Positions 9,501 through 16,657 of a stretch of 64,000 bases of DNA are shown here, in pieces. Each line of letters starts with the position of its first letter. Within the stretch, counting starts at the first letter, position 1. The position numbers were made by a program, and so were the translations under genes. Under the pieces are notes generated by a model that saw only the letters and a program-made list of their open reading frames with translations, ran no database searches and had not been told where the DNA came from. Origin of the DNA: Spirosoma pollinicola (lineage in GTDB: Bacteria; Bacteroidota; Bacteroidia; Cytophagales; Spirosomataceae). The stretch spans positions 7,059,014 through 7,123,013 of the forward strand of contig NZ_CP025096.1 of assembly GCF_002831565.1 (NCBI RefSeq). Reading direction: 5' to 3'.

Positions 9501-9828
9501 GAAACAAGTTAAAGAGCTAATGGATAAGATGGATGAAGCAGAAACTGATTTAGTCAATAAGCGTGTGAACTCAAATACAATTAACCGCCAAAACGAAATC
9601 TTAACTCGTTTGCTCGAATCCGAAAAAGCACTTAAACAACAAGAAGAAGATCCCAAGCGTCAAGCTGAAGCTGCTAAGTCAACAAAGCACAGTACTCCGT
9701 CCTTTTTTGATTCCACTAATACCCAGCAAAAAACGAAACAAGTCGAAGTGCTTCGCTCAGTTACGCCTAACTATAACCTTTTTTATAAAAAGGAAGCAAA
9801 TCAATATTTACAGAAAGTAAGCAAGTAA
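6526..9828 (+). CDS. DUF4175-type membrane protein with long coiled coil
   Basis: A 1100-residue protein. Three hydrophobic segments lie in the N-terminal 180 residues (about 27-48, 62-85 and 160-178). An extracytoplasmic-looking beta-rich region follows (about 190-500). A very long charged coiled coil rich in K, E, Q and M (about 505-790) comes next, then Gln/Met/Gly/Lys-rich stretches (AMAMPGKGKGGKKGEKPGGM near 910) and a helical tail. This layout matches Bacteroidota proteins annotated DUF4175, whose function is not known. It follows a small conserved gene after 19 bases and ends at a good terminator. I infer an envelope-anchored scaffold role only from the architecture. Confidence 0.7.
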   Translation: MQSSNAYSTLLQRIDEYKRRYFQNQLVKGSLFFVALLGSGYLFINTAEFIGRFNSVGRGALFFGFLLTVMVGLYLLIIRPLLNLYGLSKPLSNDEAARQIGTFFPEVGDKLLNTLQLQRISADQSDLLSASLNQRSQQLLINRFANAIQISRNREFLKYAIPPLALILLILILNPGFFTKSSTRLVNYNKEFAEEAPFQFIVQNKALKAFRNEDFPLSVKLVGDAVPQAVYVVANGTRFKLEQSGNQFTYNFDNLQRDLDFHLEASGYNSPEYTVSLLDRPSVLSFNVKLDYPAYLNKPSEQLSNVGNLLVPQGTVVNWEFAADHTDSLLFRFNTDAKPSPAKLVDENTFVLNRRLMQNSAYTVSLKNGQVASPSTIQYNVQIIPDRYPQISVDRIQDTVTYNYIALSGLVSDDYGFSKLRLNYKINRNGKASLIYVKDIPINKSTTSQNFVYNWSLDSLKLGQEDRLEYFVQVWDNDGVNGAKSSRSNQLNFTVPSNAEIQKQVDKSAEKTEEQIDNALSKTQAIKKELQTMEDRMRTKKSSDFQDKKQLQDILQKREELMKEVQKLQEQMQKTNDTQQRFAEKNQAMQDKMEQLQKLFKDLLDPESKQLYEQLKQLLERKQDEKASDMLDRLSRKEKNMERDLDRALKLFKQMQLEQKVNNIAENLEKQAEQLEKQAEENAKKDQTSQDQQKQQEKSQEDFKNTQEQLKEIDKQAEKDDLNKPEPSEKEQQEIEKDMEEATKNMKSDQGKQASSKQKKSAKSMKAMSKAMKESMQSSEMEEMQENIDDLRNILDNLITLSFGQERVMKDFRGMSLQDPRVTKLSQEQLKLQDDAKIIEDSLNALASRVVQIQSFVTRELTNMKFYMDESVQQLRDRRLSMASSKQQFAMTSINNLALMLSDVLKNMQQQMNAMAMPGKGKGGKKGEKPGGMGDMQKQLNAKMQQMQKGGKTGRGLSEELSQMAAEQAMIRSMLKKLEENAKGTEAGKQQEKQVKELMDKMDEAETDLVNKRVNSNTINRQNEILTRLLESEKALKQQEEDPKRQAEAAKSTKHSTPSFFDSTNTQQKTKQVEVLRSVTPNYNLFYKKEANQYLQKVSK

Positions 9829-9845
9829 TTTCTCAGTTTTTTTTT

Positions 9846-9882
9846 AAAACCGCTGATCTCGCACTAAGGTCAGCGGTTTTTT
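9846..9882 (+). terminator. Terminator after the DUF4175 gene
   Basis: An 11-bp perfect stem, AAAACCGCTGA (9846-9856) with TCAGCGGTTTT (9870-9880), followed by more T. It begins 18 bases after the stop codon, in the position of an intrinsic terminator. Confidence 0.85.
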
Positions 9883-9948
9883 GTTGCTTTCGTATCAGTT
9901 TCTTTACACGTTTTACCTTTTCAACAACTTTCTACAATTTTGTGAAAA

Positions 9949-9963
9949 GTTTCCACGTGAAAC
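9949..9963 (-). promoter_or_regulatory. parS-like site (ParB-binding candidate), copy 2
   Basis: GTTTCCACGTGAAAC is the exact reverse complement of the site at 47-61. It ends 21 bases before the mnmG start. parS sites next to mnmG (gidA) and oriC are classical. It may also influence the mnmG promoter or leader. ParB binding is inference. Confidence 0.6.
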
Positions 9964-9984
9964 ATTTTTCAAAAATTATCAAAA

Positions 9985-11847
9985 ATGCATTTTTCATACG
10001 ATGTCATTGTAGTAGGTGCAGGTCATGCTGGATGCGAAGCGGCCAACGCTGCAGCAATCATGGGCTCTAAAGTTTTGCTTGTTACAATGAATATGCAAAC
10101 CATAGCGCAAATGTCCTGCAACCCAGCTATGGGTGGCGTAGCTAAAGGTCAGATTGTTCGTGAAGTGGATGCACTTGGGGGAATGTCCGGTATCATTAGC
10201 GATAAAAGCATGATCCAGTTCAGAATGCTGAATAGGTCAAAAGGCCCTGCCATGTGGAGCCCTAGATGCCAAAGTGATCGAAATGTATTCGCCTGGGAGT
10301 GGCGTAAAGCATTAGAGGAAAATAAAAACGTTGATTTTTGGCAGGATTCGGTTACTGAAGTAGTCGTAAAAGATGGTCGCGCTAGTGGCGTAAAAACGAG
10401 TTTAGGTGTTGAGTTTTCTGCGAAAGCCGTTGTGTTAACGAACGGGACTTTCCTGAATGGACAAATGTTTATAGGCGAGAAAGTATTTGGTGGCGGTCGT
10501 ACAGCCGAACGAGCATCCACTGGTATAACAGAGCAATTGGTTCAGTTAGGTTTTGAGTCGGGACGTATGAAAACCGGTACTCCTCCACGTGTAGATGGGA
10601 GAAGTTTGAATTACACCTTAATGGAGGAGCAACTGGGGGATGAAAATCCAGGTAAATTTTCCTACACAAATACCCCGTCATTGACCAAGCAACGGAGTTG
10701 TTGGATCACCTATACCAACCAGGCAGTGCATGATGAACTGAAGACTGGCTTTGATAAATCACCCATGTTCACGGGTCGTATCAAAGGTCTTGGGCCGCGT
10801 TACTGCCCCTCAGTCGAAGACAAAATAAACCGTTTCGCCGACAAGGACCGGCATCAGATTTTCGTAGAACCAGAAGGATGGGATACAGTTGAAGTCTACG
10901 TAAATGGATTCTCGACTTCATTGCCCGAAACAGTACAATACAATGCTTTGCGCAAAATTCAGGGTTTTGAGAACGTCAGAATGTTCCGCCCTGGTTATGC
11001 AGTTGAGTATGACTTCTTTCCACCGACCCAATTAAAGCCTACGCTTGAGACTCAATTAGTCCATAATTTATTCTTTGCAGGGCAAATAAACGGGACTACG
11101 GGATATGAAGAAGCAGCGTGTCAAGGACTGATGGCTGGCATCAATGCGCACCGGAATACCAAAGAAGAAGCCGAATTTACAATCAAAAGGTCGGAAGGAT
11201 ACATTGGAGTTTTGATCGATGACCTGATTACAAAAGGTACCGAAGAACCCTACCGCATGTTTACGTCAAGGGCTGAATATCGAACGCTGCTTCGGCAGGA
11301 CAATGCTGATTTAAGGCTTACCGAAAAGGGGTATGCGATTGGACTAGCTTCACAGGAACGATATGATTCAATGGTCAAAAAACGTGAAGGTATAGCTCAA
11401 CTGACCGATGCTATCAGATCAGCTAAAGTTAAACCTGAAGAGATTAATGGCTTCCTGGAGTCGAAAGGCAGTGCTCCATTGAGGGAAAAAAGTAGCCTTT
11501 ACACATTACTGAAACGCCCTGAGATAGATCAGACTGACGTAAAAGGAATTCTCAGTGCAATGCCAGAAATGCCCGATGGGGTAGGGGAGGAGATCATTGA
11601 GCAAACAGTGATTGAAATCAAATATGAAGATTACCTTAATCGGGAGAAATTAAATGCGGACAAACTAGACAGATGGGAAAGTTTGTCAATCAACCCAACA
11701 TTTGACTACGACCGATTAAAGGCGCTCTCATTTGAGGGTAAAGAAAAACTTAAGCGGCTTCGTCCATCAACTATTGGTCAGGCATCAAGGATTAGCGGAG
11801 TAAGTCCCTCAGATGTATCAATCTTATTGGTCTATATGGGCCGTTAG
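9985..11847 (+). CDS. mnmG: tRNA uridine-5-carboxymethylaminomethyl modification enzyme MnmG (GidA)
   Basis: A 620-residue FAD-dependent enzyme that, with MnmE, builds cmnm5U at wobble position 34 of several tRNAs. The FAD Rossmann motif VGAGHAGCEAA lies at residues 10-20. Further family blocks are SCNPAMGGVAKGQIVREVDALGG (residues 44-66), TGTPPRVDGRS and GQINGTTGYEEAACQGL (near 370). The C-terminal MnmE-interacting helical domain ends with TIGQASRISGVSPSDVSILL. The length is normal. It is flanked by a parS-like site upstream and a terminator downstream. Its closeness to the origin (about 1 kb) matches the old name gid and the usual chromosomal context. Confidence 0.97.
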   Translation: MHFSYDVIVVGAGHAGCEAANAAAIMGSKVLLVTMNMQTIAQMSCNPAMGGVAKGQIVREVDALGGMSGIISDKSMIQFRMLNRSKGPAMWSPRCQSDRNVFAWEWRKALEENKNVDFWQDSVTEVVVKDGRASGVKTSLGVEFSAKAVVLTNGTFLNGQMFIGEKVFGGGRTAERASTGITEQLVQLGFESGRMKTGTPPRVDGRSLNYTLMEEQLGDENPGKFSYTNTPSLTKQRSCWITYTNQAVHDELKTGFDKSPMFTGRIKGLGPRYCPSVEDKINRFADKDRHQIFVEPEGWDTVEVYVNGFSTSLPETVQYNALRKIQGFENVRMFRPGYAVEYDFFPPTQLKPTLETQLVHNLFFAGQINGTTGYEEAACQGLMAGINAHRNTKEEAEFTIKRSEGYIGVLIDDLITKGTEEPYRMFTSRAEYRTLLRQDNADLRLTEKGYAIGLASQERYDSMVKKREGIAQLTDAIRSAKVKPEEINGFLESKGSAPLREKSSLYTLLKRPEIDQTDVKGILSAMPEMPDGVGEEIIEQTVIEIKYEDYLNREKLNADKLDRWESLSINPTFDYDRLKALSFEGKEKLKRLRPSTIGQASRISGVSPSDVSILLVYMGR

Positions 11848-11852
11848 TTTTT

Positions 11853-11896
11853 AGCTGTGGCTTTATAGGTTTATCTATAAAGCCACAGCTTTTTTG
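11853..11896 (+). terminator. Terminator after mnmG
   Basis: A perfect 15-bp stem (11853-11867 with 11876-11890), extendable by one G-C pair, followed directly by TTTTTT. It starts 5 bases after the mnmG stop codon. Confidence 0.9.
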
Positions 11897-12804
11897 TGTT
11901 CACTCATTTTTTGATAAGCGTCTTGGAAACCGTAACTCAATGCCCGGTTTGTGGCAATAGCACATTCAGTAATTATATAGTTTGTCAGGACTATCTGGTT
12001 AGCAATCAAAAGTTCACTATCCAGCAATGTCAAAAATGTAGTTTCAGGTTAACAAATCCACGACCAAATGAACAGTCAATTGGTTCTTACTACAAGTCGG
12101 AAGAGTACGTTTCACACAACGATAAAAGTGGTGGTCTGATTAACACGGCGTATCGGATGGTTCGAAACTACACGCTAAGATCCAAGCTCAATCTTATCAA
12201 TAAACTAAACGGTAAGCCCGGTCAAATCTTGGATGTAGGTTGCGGGACAGGTGCCTTTCTAGAAAGTTGCCGGGCAGGTGGATGGCAAGTAGCAGGTATG
12301 GAGCCTGACCCCGATGCACGGGCTATTGCCATTGAAAAGCTTCAGGCAGAGATCAAGCCAAATCTGGCGACACTATCCACTTCGCAACCTTTCGATATTA
12401 TTTCACTTTGGCATGTACTTGAACACATTCCTAATTTAAGTGAATCCATATCCATGCTTCACCAGTTACTGAAAGAACAGGGGACATTACTAATAGCCGT
12501 TCCAAATTCAGATTCGTATGACGCCAATTACTTTAAGGAGTATTGGGCCGCTTATGATGTTCCTCGACACTTACACCATTTTACCCCTTCGACCATCGAG
12601 CCGCTATTCAACAAACATGGCTTTGTATTAGTTAATAAGCTACCAATGGTATTTGATGCTTTTTATATAGCTATGTTAAGTACGCGCTATCAAACCGGAA
12701 AAACAGACTATTTAAAAAGCGTACAGGTAGGACTAGCCTCAAATGCACAGGCAAAGCGCACCGGTAACTCATCAAGCTTAATCTACGTTTTAAAGAAGGC
12801 ATAA
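11896..12804 (+). CDS. Class I SAM-dependent methyltransferase with N-terminal zinc ribbon
   Basis: About 300 residues. Near the N-terminus two CxxC pairs (CPVC and CQKC, about 27 residues apart) form a probable zinc ribbon. The methyltransferase core follows: motif I ILDVGCGTGAF near residue 111, acidic motif II (GMEPDPDA), and LWHVLEHIPN as the post-core motif. This is the domain order of methyltransferases acting on sugars, quinone-like or small-molecule substrates; the substrate cannot be told. The GTG at 11896 lies in the terminator T-run of mnmG and is a doubtful start; TTG at 11911 or 11923 would still keep the zinc ribbon. It is the last gene before the predicted origin. Confidence 0.8.
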   Translation: MFTHFLISVLETVTQCPVCGNSTFSNYIVCQDYLVSNQKFTIQQCQKCSFRLTNPRPNEQSIGSYYKSEEYVSHNDKSGGLINTAYRMVRNYTLRSKLNLINKLNGKPGQILDVGCGTGAFLESCRAGGWQVAGMEPDPDARAIAIEKLQAEIKPNLATLSTSQPFDIISLWHVLEHIPNLSESISMLHQLLKEQGTLLIAVPNSDSYDANYFKEYWAAYDVPRHLHHFTPSTIEPLFNKHGFVLVNKLPMVFDAFYIAMLSTRYQTGKTDYLKSVQVGLASNAQAKRTGNSSSLIYVLKKA

Positions 12805-13291
12805 TAATTGCCTTGATACCCATATAAGTACCCGTTTTCAGCCCTGTAAGGAAAAGGTCAATTCTAAATTAAAAAAGTTAAATTTTTGTGTGAATAACCA
12901 TGTGTATAACTCCTTGTGCAACGTGGATAATTTGTTTACAAGAGGGACATACACTGTGGAAGACTATATAAGTAATCCACAATGGTTTTCTACAACGATG
13001 TTTGTGTGGAGAAACAGCAACATATACCCTGTCACTCCACAAATTTTCCCCAACCAGAATTGTGTATTAAGTTTATAAACAAATCCACAAGCTATCAACA
13101 TACCATTTGTGGATAAAATGTTATTTACTTAATAATAAGTACTTTAGGGGTGGATAAGTAAAGTAGAAATGGTGGATATGTTGCTGGTCTTATCCACATT
13201 CAGTATATTCATAAGTGGACAACTTATTTATACACATATCCACACAGCTAATGGTTAAAACAACGTTTCTTTTAAAAAGCTCTTTTATAAA
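12805..13291. other. oriC: Predicted chromosomal replication origin (oriC)
   Basis: A 487-base AT-rich gap without a credible gene, crowded with DnaA boxes. Exact matches to TTATNCACA lie at 12889-12897, 12901-12909 and 13108-13116 on the minus strand and at 13190-13198 and 13228-13236 on the plus strand. One-mismatch boxes lie at 12922-12930, 12973-12981, 13005-13013, 13149-13157 and 13236-13244. Very AT-rich stretches at 12866-12887 and 13117-13143 could serve as the unwinding element. mnmG is about 1 kb away and parS-like sites lie 3 and 13 kb away. A caution is that the genes to the left are transcribed toward it. dnaA itself is not in the window. Confidence 0.85.
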
Positions 13292-15115
13292 ATGTTAATA
13301 AGGTCAAAAGTCATTATTGCATTATTGTGGCTGATGTCTGCCGGGTTTGCCTGGGGACAGGCCGTGCCTTTATCAGGGGGAGCGAGTTTGGCAGAAGAGT
13401 ATTATAAAGCCGGCGATTTCGAAAAAGCTGCGAATGAATACGCCAAGCTGTTAAAAGTAGATGTGACGTGGATAAAGTTGTCGCGGTATGTGTATAGCCT
13501 ACAAAAAAGTAATAAGACCGAAGAAGCCGTAAAGTATTTGCGTAAGCAACAGAAAAGTGATGAAGGTAATCGGCCTTACTACGATTTGTTGAGTGGACAA
13601 CTGGCAACCCAGCAGGGTGACACGACACAAGCGAAAACAATGTACGCTGCGGCTATACAATCAAGCAAATCATCAATTGCAAAGCTTGAAAAAATTGCGG
13701 CAGCCTTTAACGAAGCCGGAGAGAGCCGCTGGGCCATCCGTTCATTGGAAACGGCACGAGAGGTAAGTAAAGAACCAACGGCCTACAGTGAGGATTTAAT
13801 GGCCTTATATCGGGCAACCGGTCAAACTGAAAAATCAATAGATGAGATCATCACAACAAGTAAGCAAAGTGAGAAGAAAGAAACAGTATTAGCCGCCTTA
13901 CAGGGGTTTATCAACACCAAAGATGAACCACTTGTGGAAAAAGCACTTTATACCAAAATTCAGCAGGAACCAAACGAGTTGGCCTACAATGAACTGCTTA
14001 TTTGGTATTTCGTACAAAAGCAAAAATTCAGCCGAGCACTTTTACAGGAGAAAGCAACTGATAAACGACTCAAATTAAATGGCAGTCGGGTGTACGATCT
14101 TGGCATGTTAGCCATGAATAATAAAGAGTACAAAACGGCTGCTGAATCATTTGAATACGTATCCACAACTTATCCACAAGGTCAGCTTTATCCATTTGCT
14201 CGTCGATTGGTGATCAATGCACGGGAAGAGCAAGTAAAAAATACATACCCTGTGGATAAAGTTGAAATTCGCAAACTAATCGGTGACTACCAGCGAATGC
14301 TACAGGAAGTGGGAACGAATGTAAAAACACTCGAAGCACTACGTAGCACCGCTAACCTCTACGGAAACTACTTGGATAGTAAAGATACCGCTCTTACGGT
14401 ATTAGATCTCGCCATTGACCTGGGCAAGTCTGACAGAAATTTTGTGGATCGGTGTAAGCTTGACAAAGGCGACATCTATCTGCTCAAAGGCGAACCCTGG
14501 GAATCGACCTTACTATACTCACAAGTTGAGAAGTCCCAGAAAGAAGAGCTTTTGGGTTACGAAGCCAAGATAAAGAACGCAAAGCTTCATTATTACAGGG
14601 GAAATCTAGCTGTATCGAAAGATTTGCTGGACGTACTTAAATTAGCTACTTCCCGAGAAATTGCTAACGATGCAGAACAACTTAGCCTGCTAATAGTGGA
14701 TAACACAGGCATGGATAGTACTGAAGCTGCTATGAGGGAGTACGCCGACATTGATCTGCTACTGTTTCAGAATAAAACAGATGAGGCCGTGAGTGCCCTA
14801 AACAAAATGTTGACAAAATATGCAGATCATAGCCTGGCTGATGAAATTCTGTGGCTTAGGGCAAATACGTATATGAAACAGGGGAAGAATGCAGAGGCTC
14901 TTGAAGACTTAAAAAAAATCATCGCATCATATCCGAACGATATCTTGGGCGATGATGCAATGTTTACGCAAGGAAAAATCTATGAAGAGCGGCTAAAAGA
15001 CAAACAAGCTGCAATGGATGCTTATCAAAAGGTACTTACTCAATATCCCGGAAGCATTTACGGAGCCGAGGCTCGTAAACGCTTCAGAGCCTTAAGAGGT
15101 GATACCCTAAACTAA
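13292..15115 (+). CDS. Exported tetratricopeptide-repeat protein
   Basis: A 607-residue protein with a signal peptide (hydrophobic residues 8-20, likely cleavage after AWGQ or FAWG). The rest is helical TPR-like repeats, clearest at the C-terminus: ADEILWLRANTYMKQGKNAE, DDAMFTQGKIYEERLKDKQA and AYQKVLTQYPGSIYGAEARK. It is probably a periplasmic or outer-membrane-associated scaffold; no specific partner is evident. The coding sequence itself contains DnaA boxes (14159-14178, 14251-14259), which suggests that origin-related sequence extends into it. It ends at a long terminator shared with the convergent thrC. Confidence 0.8.
   Translation: MLIRSKVIIALLWLMSAGFAWGQAVPLSGGASLAEEYYKAGDFEKAANEYAKLLKVDVTWIKLSRYVYSLQKSNKTEEAVKYLRKQQKSDEGNRPYYDLLSGQLATQQGDTTQAKTMYAAAIQSSKSSIAKLEKIAAAFNEAGESRWAIRSLETAREVSKEPTAYSEDLMALYRATGQTEKSIDEIITTSKQSEKKETVLAALQGFINTKDEPLVEKALYTKIQQEPNELAYNELLIWYFVQKQKFSRALLQEKATDKRLKLNGSRVYDLGMLAMNNKEYKTAAESFEYVSTTYPQGQLYPFARRLVINAREEQVKNTYPVDKVEIRKLIGDYQRMLQEVGTNVKTLEALRSTANLYGNYLDSKDTALTVLDLAIDLGKSDRNFVDRCKLDKGDIYLLKGEPWESTLLYSQVEKSQKEELLGYEAKIKNAKLHYYRGNLAVSKDLLDVLKLATSREIANDAEQLSLLIVDNTGMDSTEAAMREYADIDLLLFQNKTDEAVSALNKMLTKYADHSLADEILWLRANTYMKQGKNAEALEDLKKIIASYPNDILGDDAMFTQGKIYEERLKDKQAAMDAYQKVLTQYPGSIYGAEARKRFRALRGDTLN
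14159..14259. other. DnaA boxes inside the TPR gene
   Basis: Exact TTATCCACA lies at 14170-14178 with a one-mismatch box directly before it (14159-14167). An exact reverse-orientation box lies at 14251-14259. Another near match is at 13467-13475. These fall within 1 kb of the oriC candidate. They could bind DnaA as accessory sites, but coding constraints cannot be excluded. Confidence 0.45.
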
Positions 15116-15151
15116 TATTAGAGTTAATTGGTACTTATCAACACCAGTAAA

Positions 15152-15207
15152 AGTTATCCACAAAAATGGCCCTATTCATCCAAATGGGGCCATTTTTGTG
15201 GATAACT
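15152..15207. terminator. Bidirectional terminator with DnaA boxes in both arms
   Basis: A perfect 21-bp inverted repeat (15152-15172 with 15187-15207, 14-base loop) between the convergent TPR gene and thrC. Each arm contains an exact TTATCCACA in opposite orientation (15154-15162 and 15197-15205). It works as a terminator by position and by its A- and T-rich arms; DnaA binding is a second possibility. Confidence 0.85.
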
Positions 15208-15210
15208 TTA

Positions 15211-16530
15211 TTAAACTGTTTGCAGAAATGATTCCTTGAATGCTTCATACTCTGCGGGAATGGGGATACTTTTCTTTGAACGGTGAGCTAATTCAGCTAA
15301 TCGTTCAGGAACTTCGACTGGATGTCCAAGCACTTCTTCAACGAGTGGTTTAAATTTCGAAGGATGCGCCGTAGCTAGGGAGATTCCCATAACATCTTGC
15401 TGACTGTCTGTCATGTAATCTTGTAAACCCATGATACCAATAGCCGTGTGAGGACAAGACACATAATTGTACTGATCGTAAATACGCTTCATACCAGCAC
15501 GTGTTTCTTCGTCGTCATAAAAATAGCCAGAAACATTCGTTTTAAATTGGTTGTAATCGTAATTGTACAGATGAGCCAACCGAACAAAATTGCTGGGACT
15601 ACCCACATCCATAGCGTTTGAAATAGTTGCAACGGAAGCTTGAGGTAAATAATTACCCGATTTTAGGTAACTGGGAACTACATGGTTAAGATTAGTCGCA
15701 GCAACAAAATGAGCTACTGGCAAGCCCATTTTTTGAACCATAGCTCCAGCACTTAAATTGCCAAAGTTTCCACTTGGTGTGGAAAAGACCACCGGCTTGC
15801 CATAATGTTGGACCTGGCCATAGGCGCTCACATAATAGAAACCTTGTGGAATAAGTCGAAATATATTGATAGAATTGGCAGATGACAAAGATAAATGCGC
15901 ATTCAGTTCGGCATCAACGAAGGCTTGCTTTACAATAGCCTGACAATCATCGAACGTGCCATCCACTTCAAAAGCCTGAATGTTTCCACCCAGAGTTGTT
16001 AACTGTTTTTCCTGTAATTCACTTACACGACCACTCGGATATAAAATCGAAACCCGAACACCCGGAACATTATGAAAGCCCATGGCAACAGCTCCACCTG
16101 TATCTCCTGATGTGGCGACTAAAATGTTAACCTCCTTGTCACTCTGTTTAGAAAAATAGGACATAAGTGCAGCCATATAGCGAGCACCAACATCTTTAAA
16201 CGCTAATGACGGACCATGAAACAACTCCAAAACGCTTGTTTTACCAGATTCAAGCTGAATAACAGGTGTTTCAAAAGGGAATGCATTATGTGTCAACTCC
16301 TCCAGATCAGCTTTATTAATTTCATCCCCAAATAAAGCATAACTAATTGCGAAGCCAATATCGGCCAAAGATTGGTCGGCAATGGCTGTGAAGAAGTCAA
16401 CGCCTAGAGTAGGTAAAGGGGTTGGCATGTAAAGCCCCTTATCAGCAGGCATACTTTGGAAAAGGGCTTGCTTGGTGGATACAGTCGACTGTGGACTGTT
16501 TGTGCTGTAAAAACGCATAAACGAAGTCAA
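15211..16530 (-). CDS. thrC: Threonine synthase
   Basis: A 439-residue PLP enzyme that converts O-phosphohomoserine to threonine and phosphate. The PLP-binding lysine is K112 in HGPSLAFKDVGARY. Further family marks are ATSGDTGGAVAMGF (near residue 133), SSANSINIFRLIPQ, and the phosphate loop TPSGNFGNLSAGA (near 248). An N-terminal MRFYSTN segment is typical of the family, so translation may really start at M5. It is transcribed convergent to the TPR gene. No other threonine-pathway genes are adjacent. Confidence 0.95.
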   Translation of the reverse strand: MTSFMRFYSTNSPQSTVSTKQALFQSMPADKGLYMPTPLPTLGVDFFTAIADQSLADIGFAISYALFGDEINKADLEELTHNAFPFETPVIQLESGKTSVLELFHGPSLAFKDVGARYMAALMSYFSKQSDKEVNILVATSGDTGGAVAMGFHNVPGVRVSILYPSGRVSELQEKQLTTLGGNIQAFEVDGTFDDCQAIVKQAFVDAELNAHLSLSSANSINIFRLIPQGFYYVSAYGQVQHYGKPVVFSTPSGNFGNLSAGAMVQKMGLPVAHFVAATNLNHVVPSYLKSGNYLPQASVATISNAMDVGSPSNFVRLAHLYNYDYNQFKTNVSGYFYDDEETRAGMKRIYDQYNYVSCPHTAIGIMGLQDYMTDSQQDVMGISLATAHPSKFKPLVEEVLGHPVEVPERLAELAHRSKKSIPIPAEYEAFKESFLQTV

Positions 16531-16630
16531 AATAAGGCTACAAAGTACGTTAAATCAATGTAATGAATTGAGTAGAATAGCGTAAAATGTGGAAAACTAT
16601 TGTTGATTAGTGGATAAGTAGCGTAATACC

Positions 16631-16638
16631 TAAATTTG
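16631..16638 (+). promoter_or_regulatory. Promoter -7 element for pruA
   Basis: TAAATTTG fits the Bacteroidota -7 consensus TAnnTTTG and lies 20 bases before the pruA ATG. A TTG lies at 16603-16605, with a longer than usual 25-base gap, so the -33 part is uncertain. Confidence 0.45.
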
Positions 16639-16657
16639 TAAAAACTAACACTTCATT

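Noticed and set aside
12890..13078. A 62-codon open frame in the oriC candidate
   Set aside because: It overlaps DnaA boxes, has no family resemblance and no credible start context.
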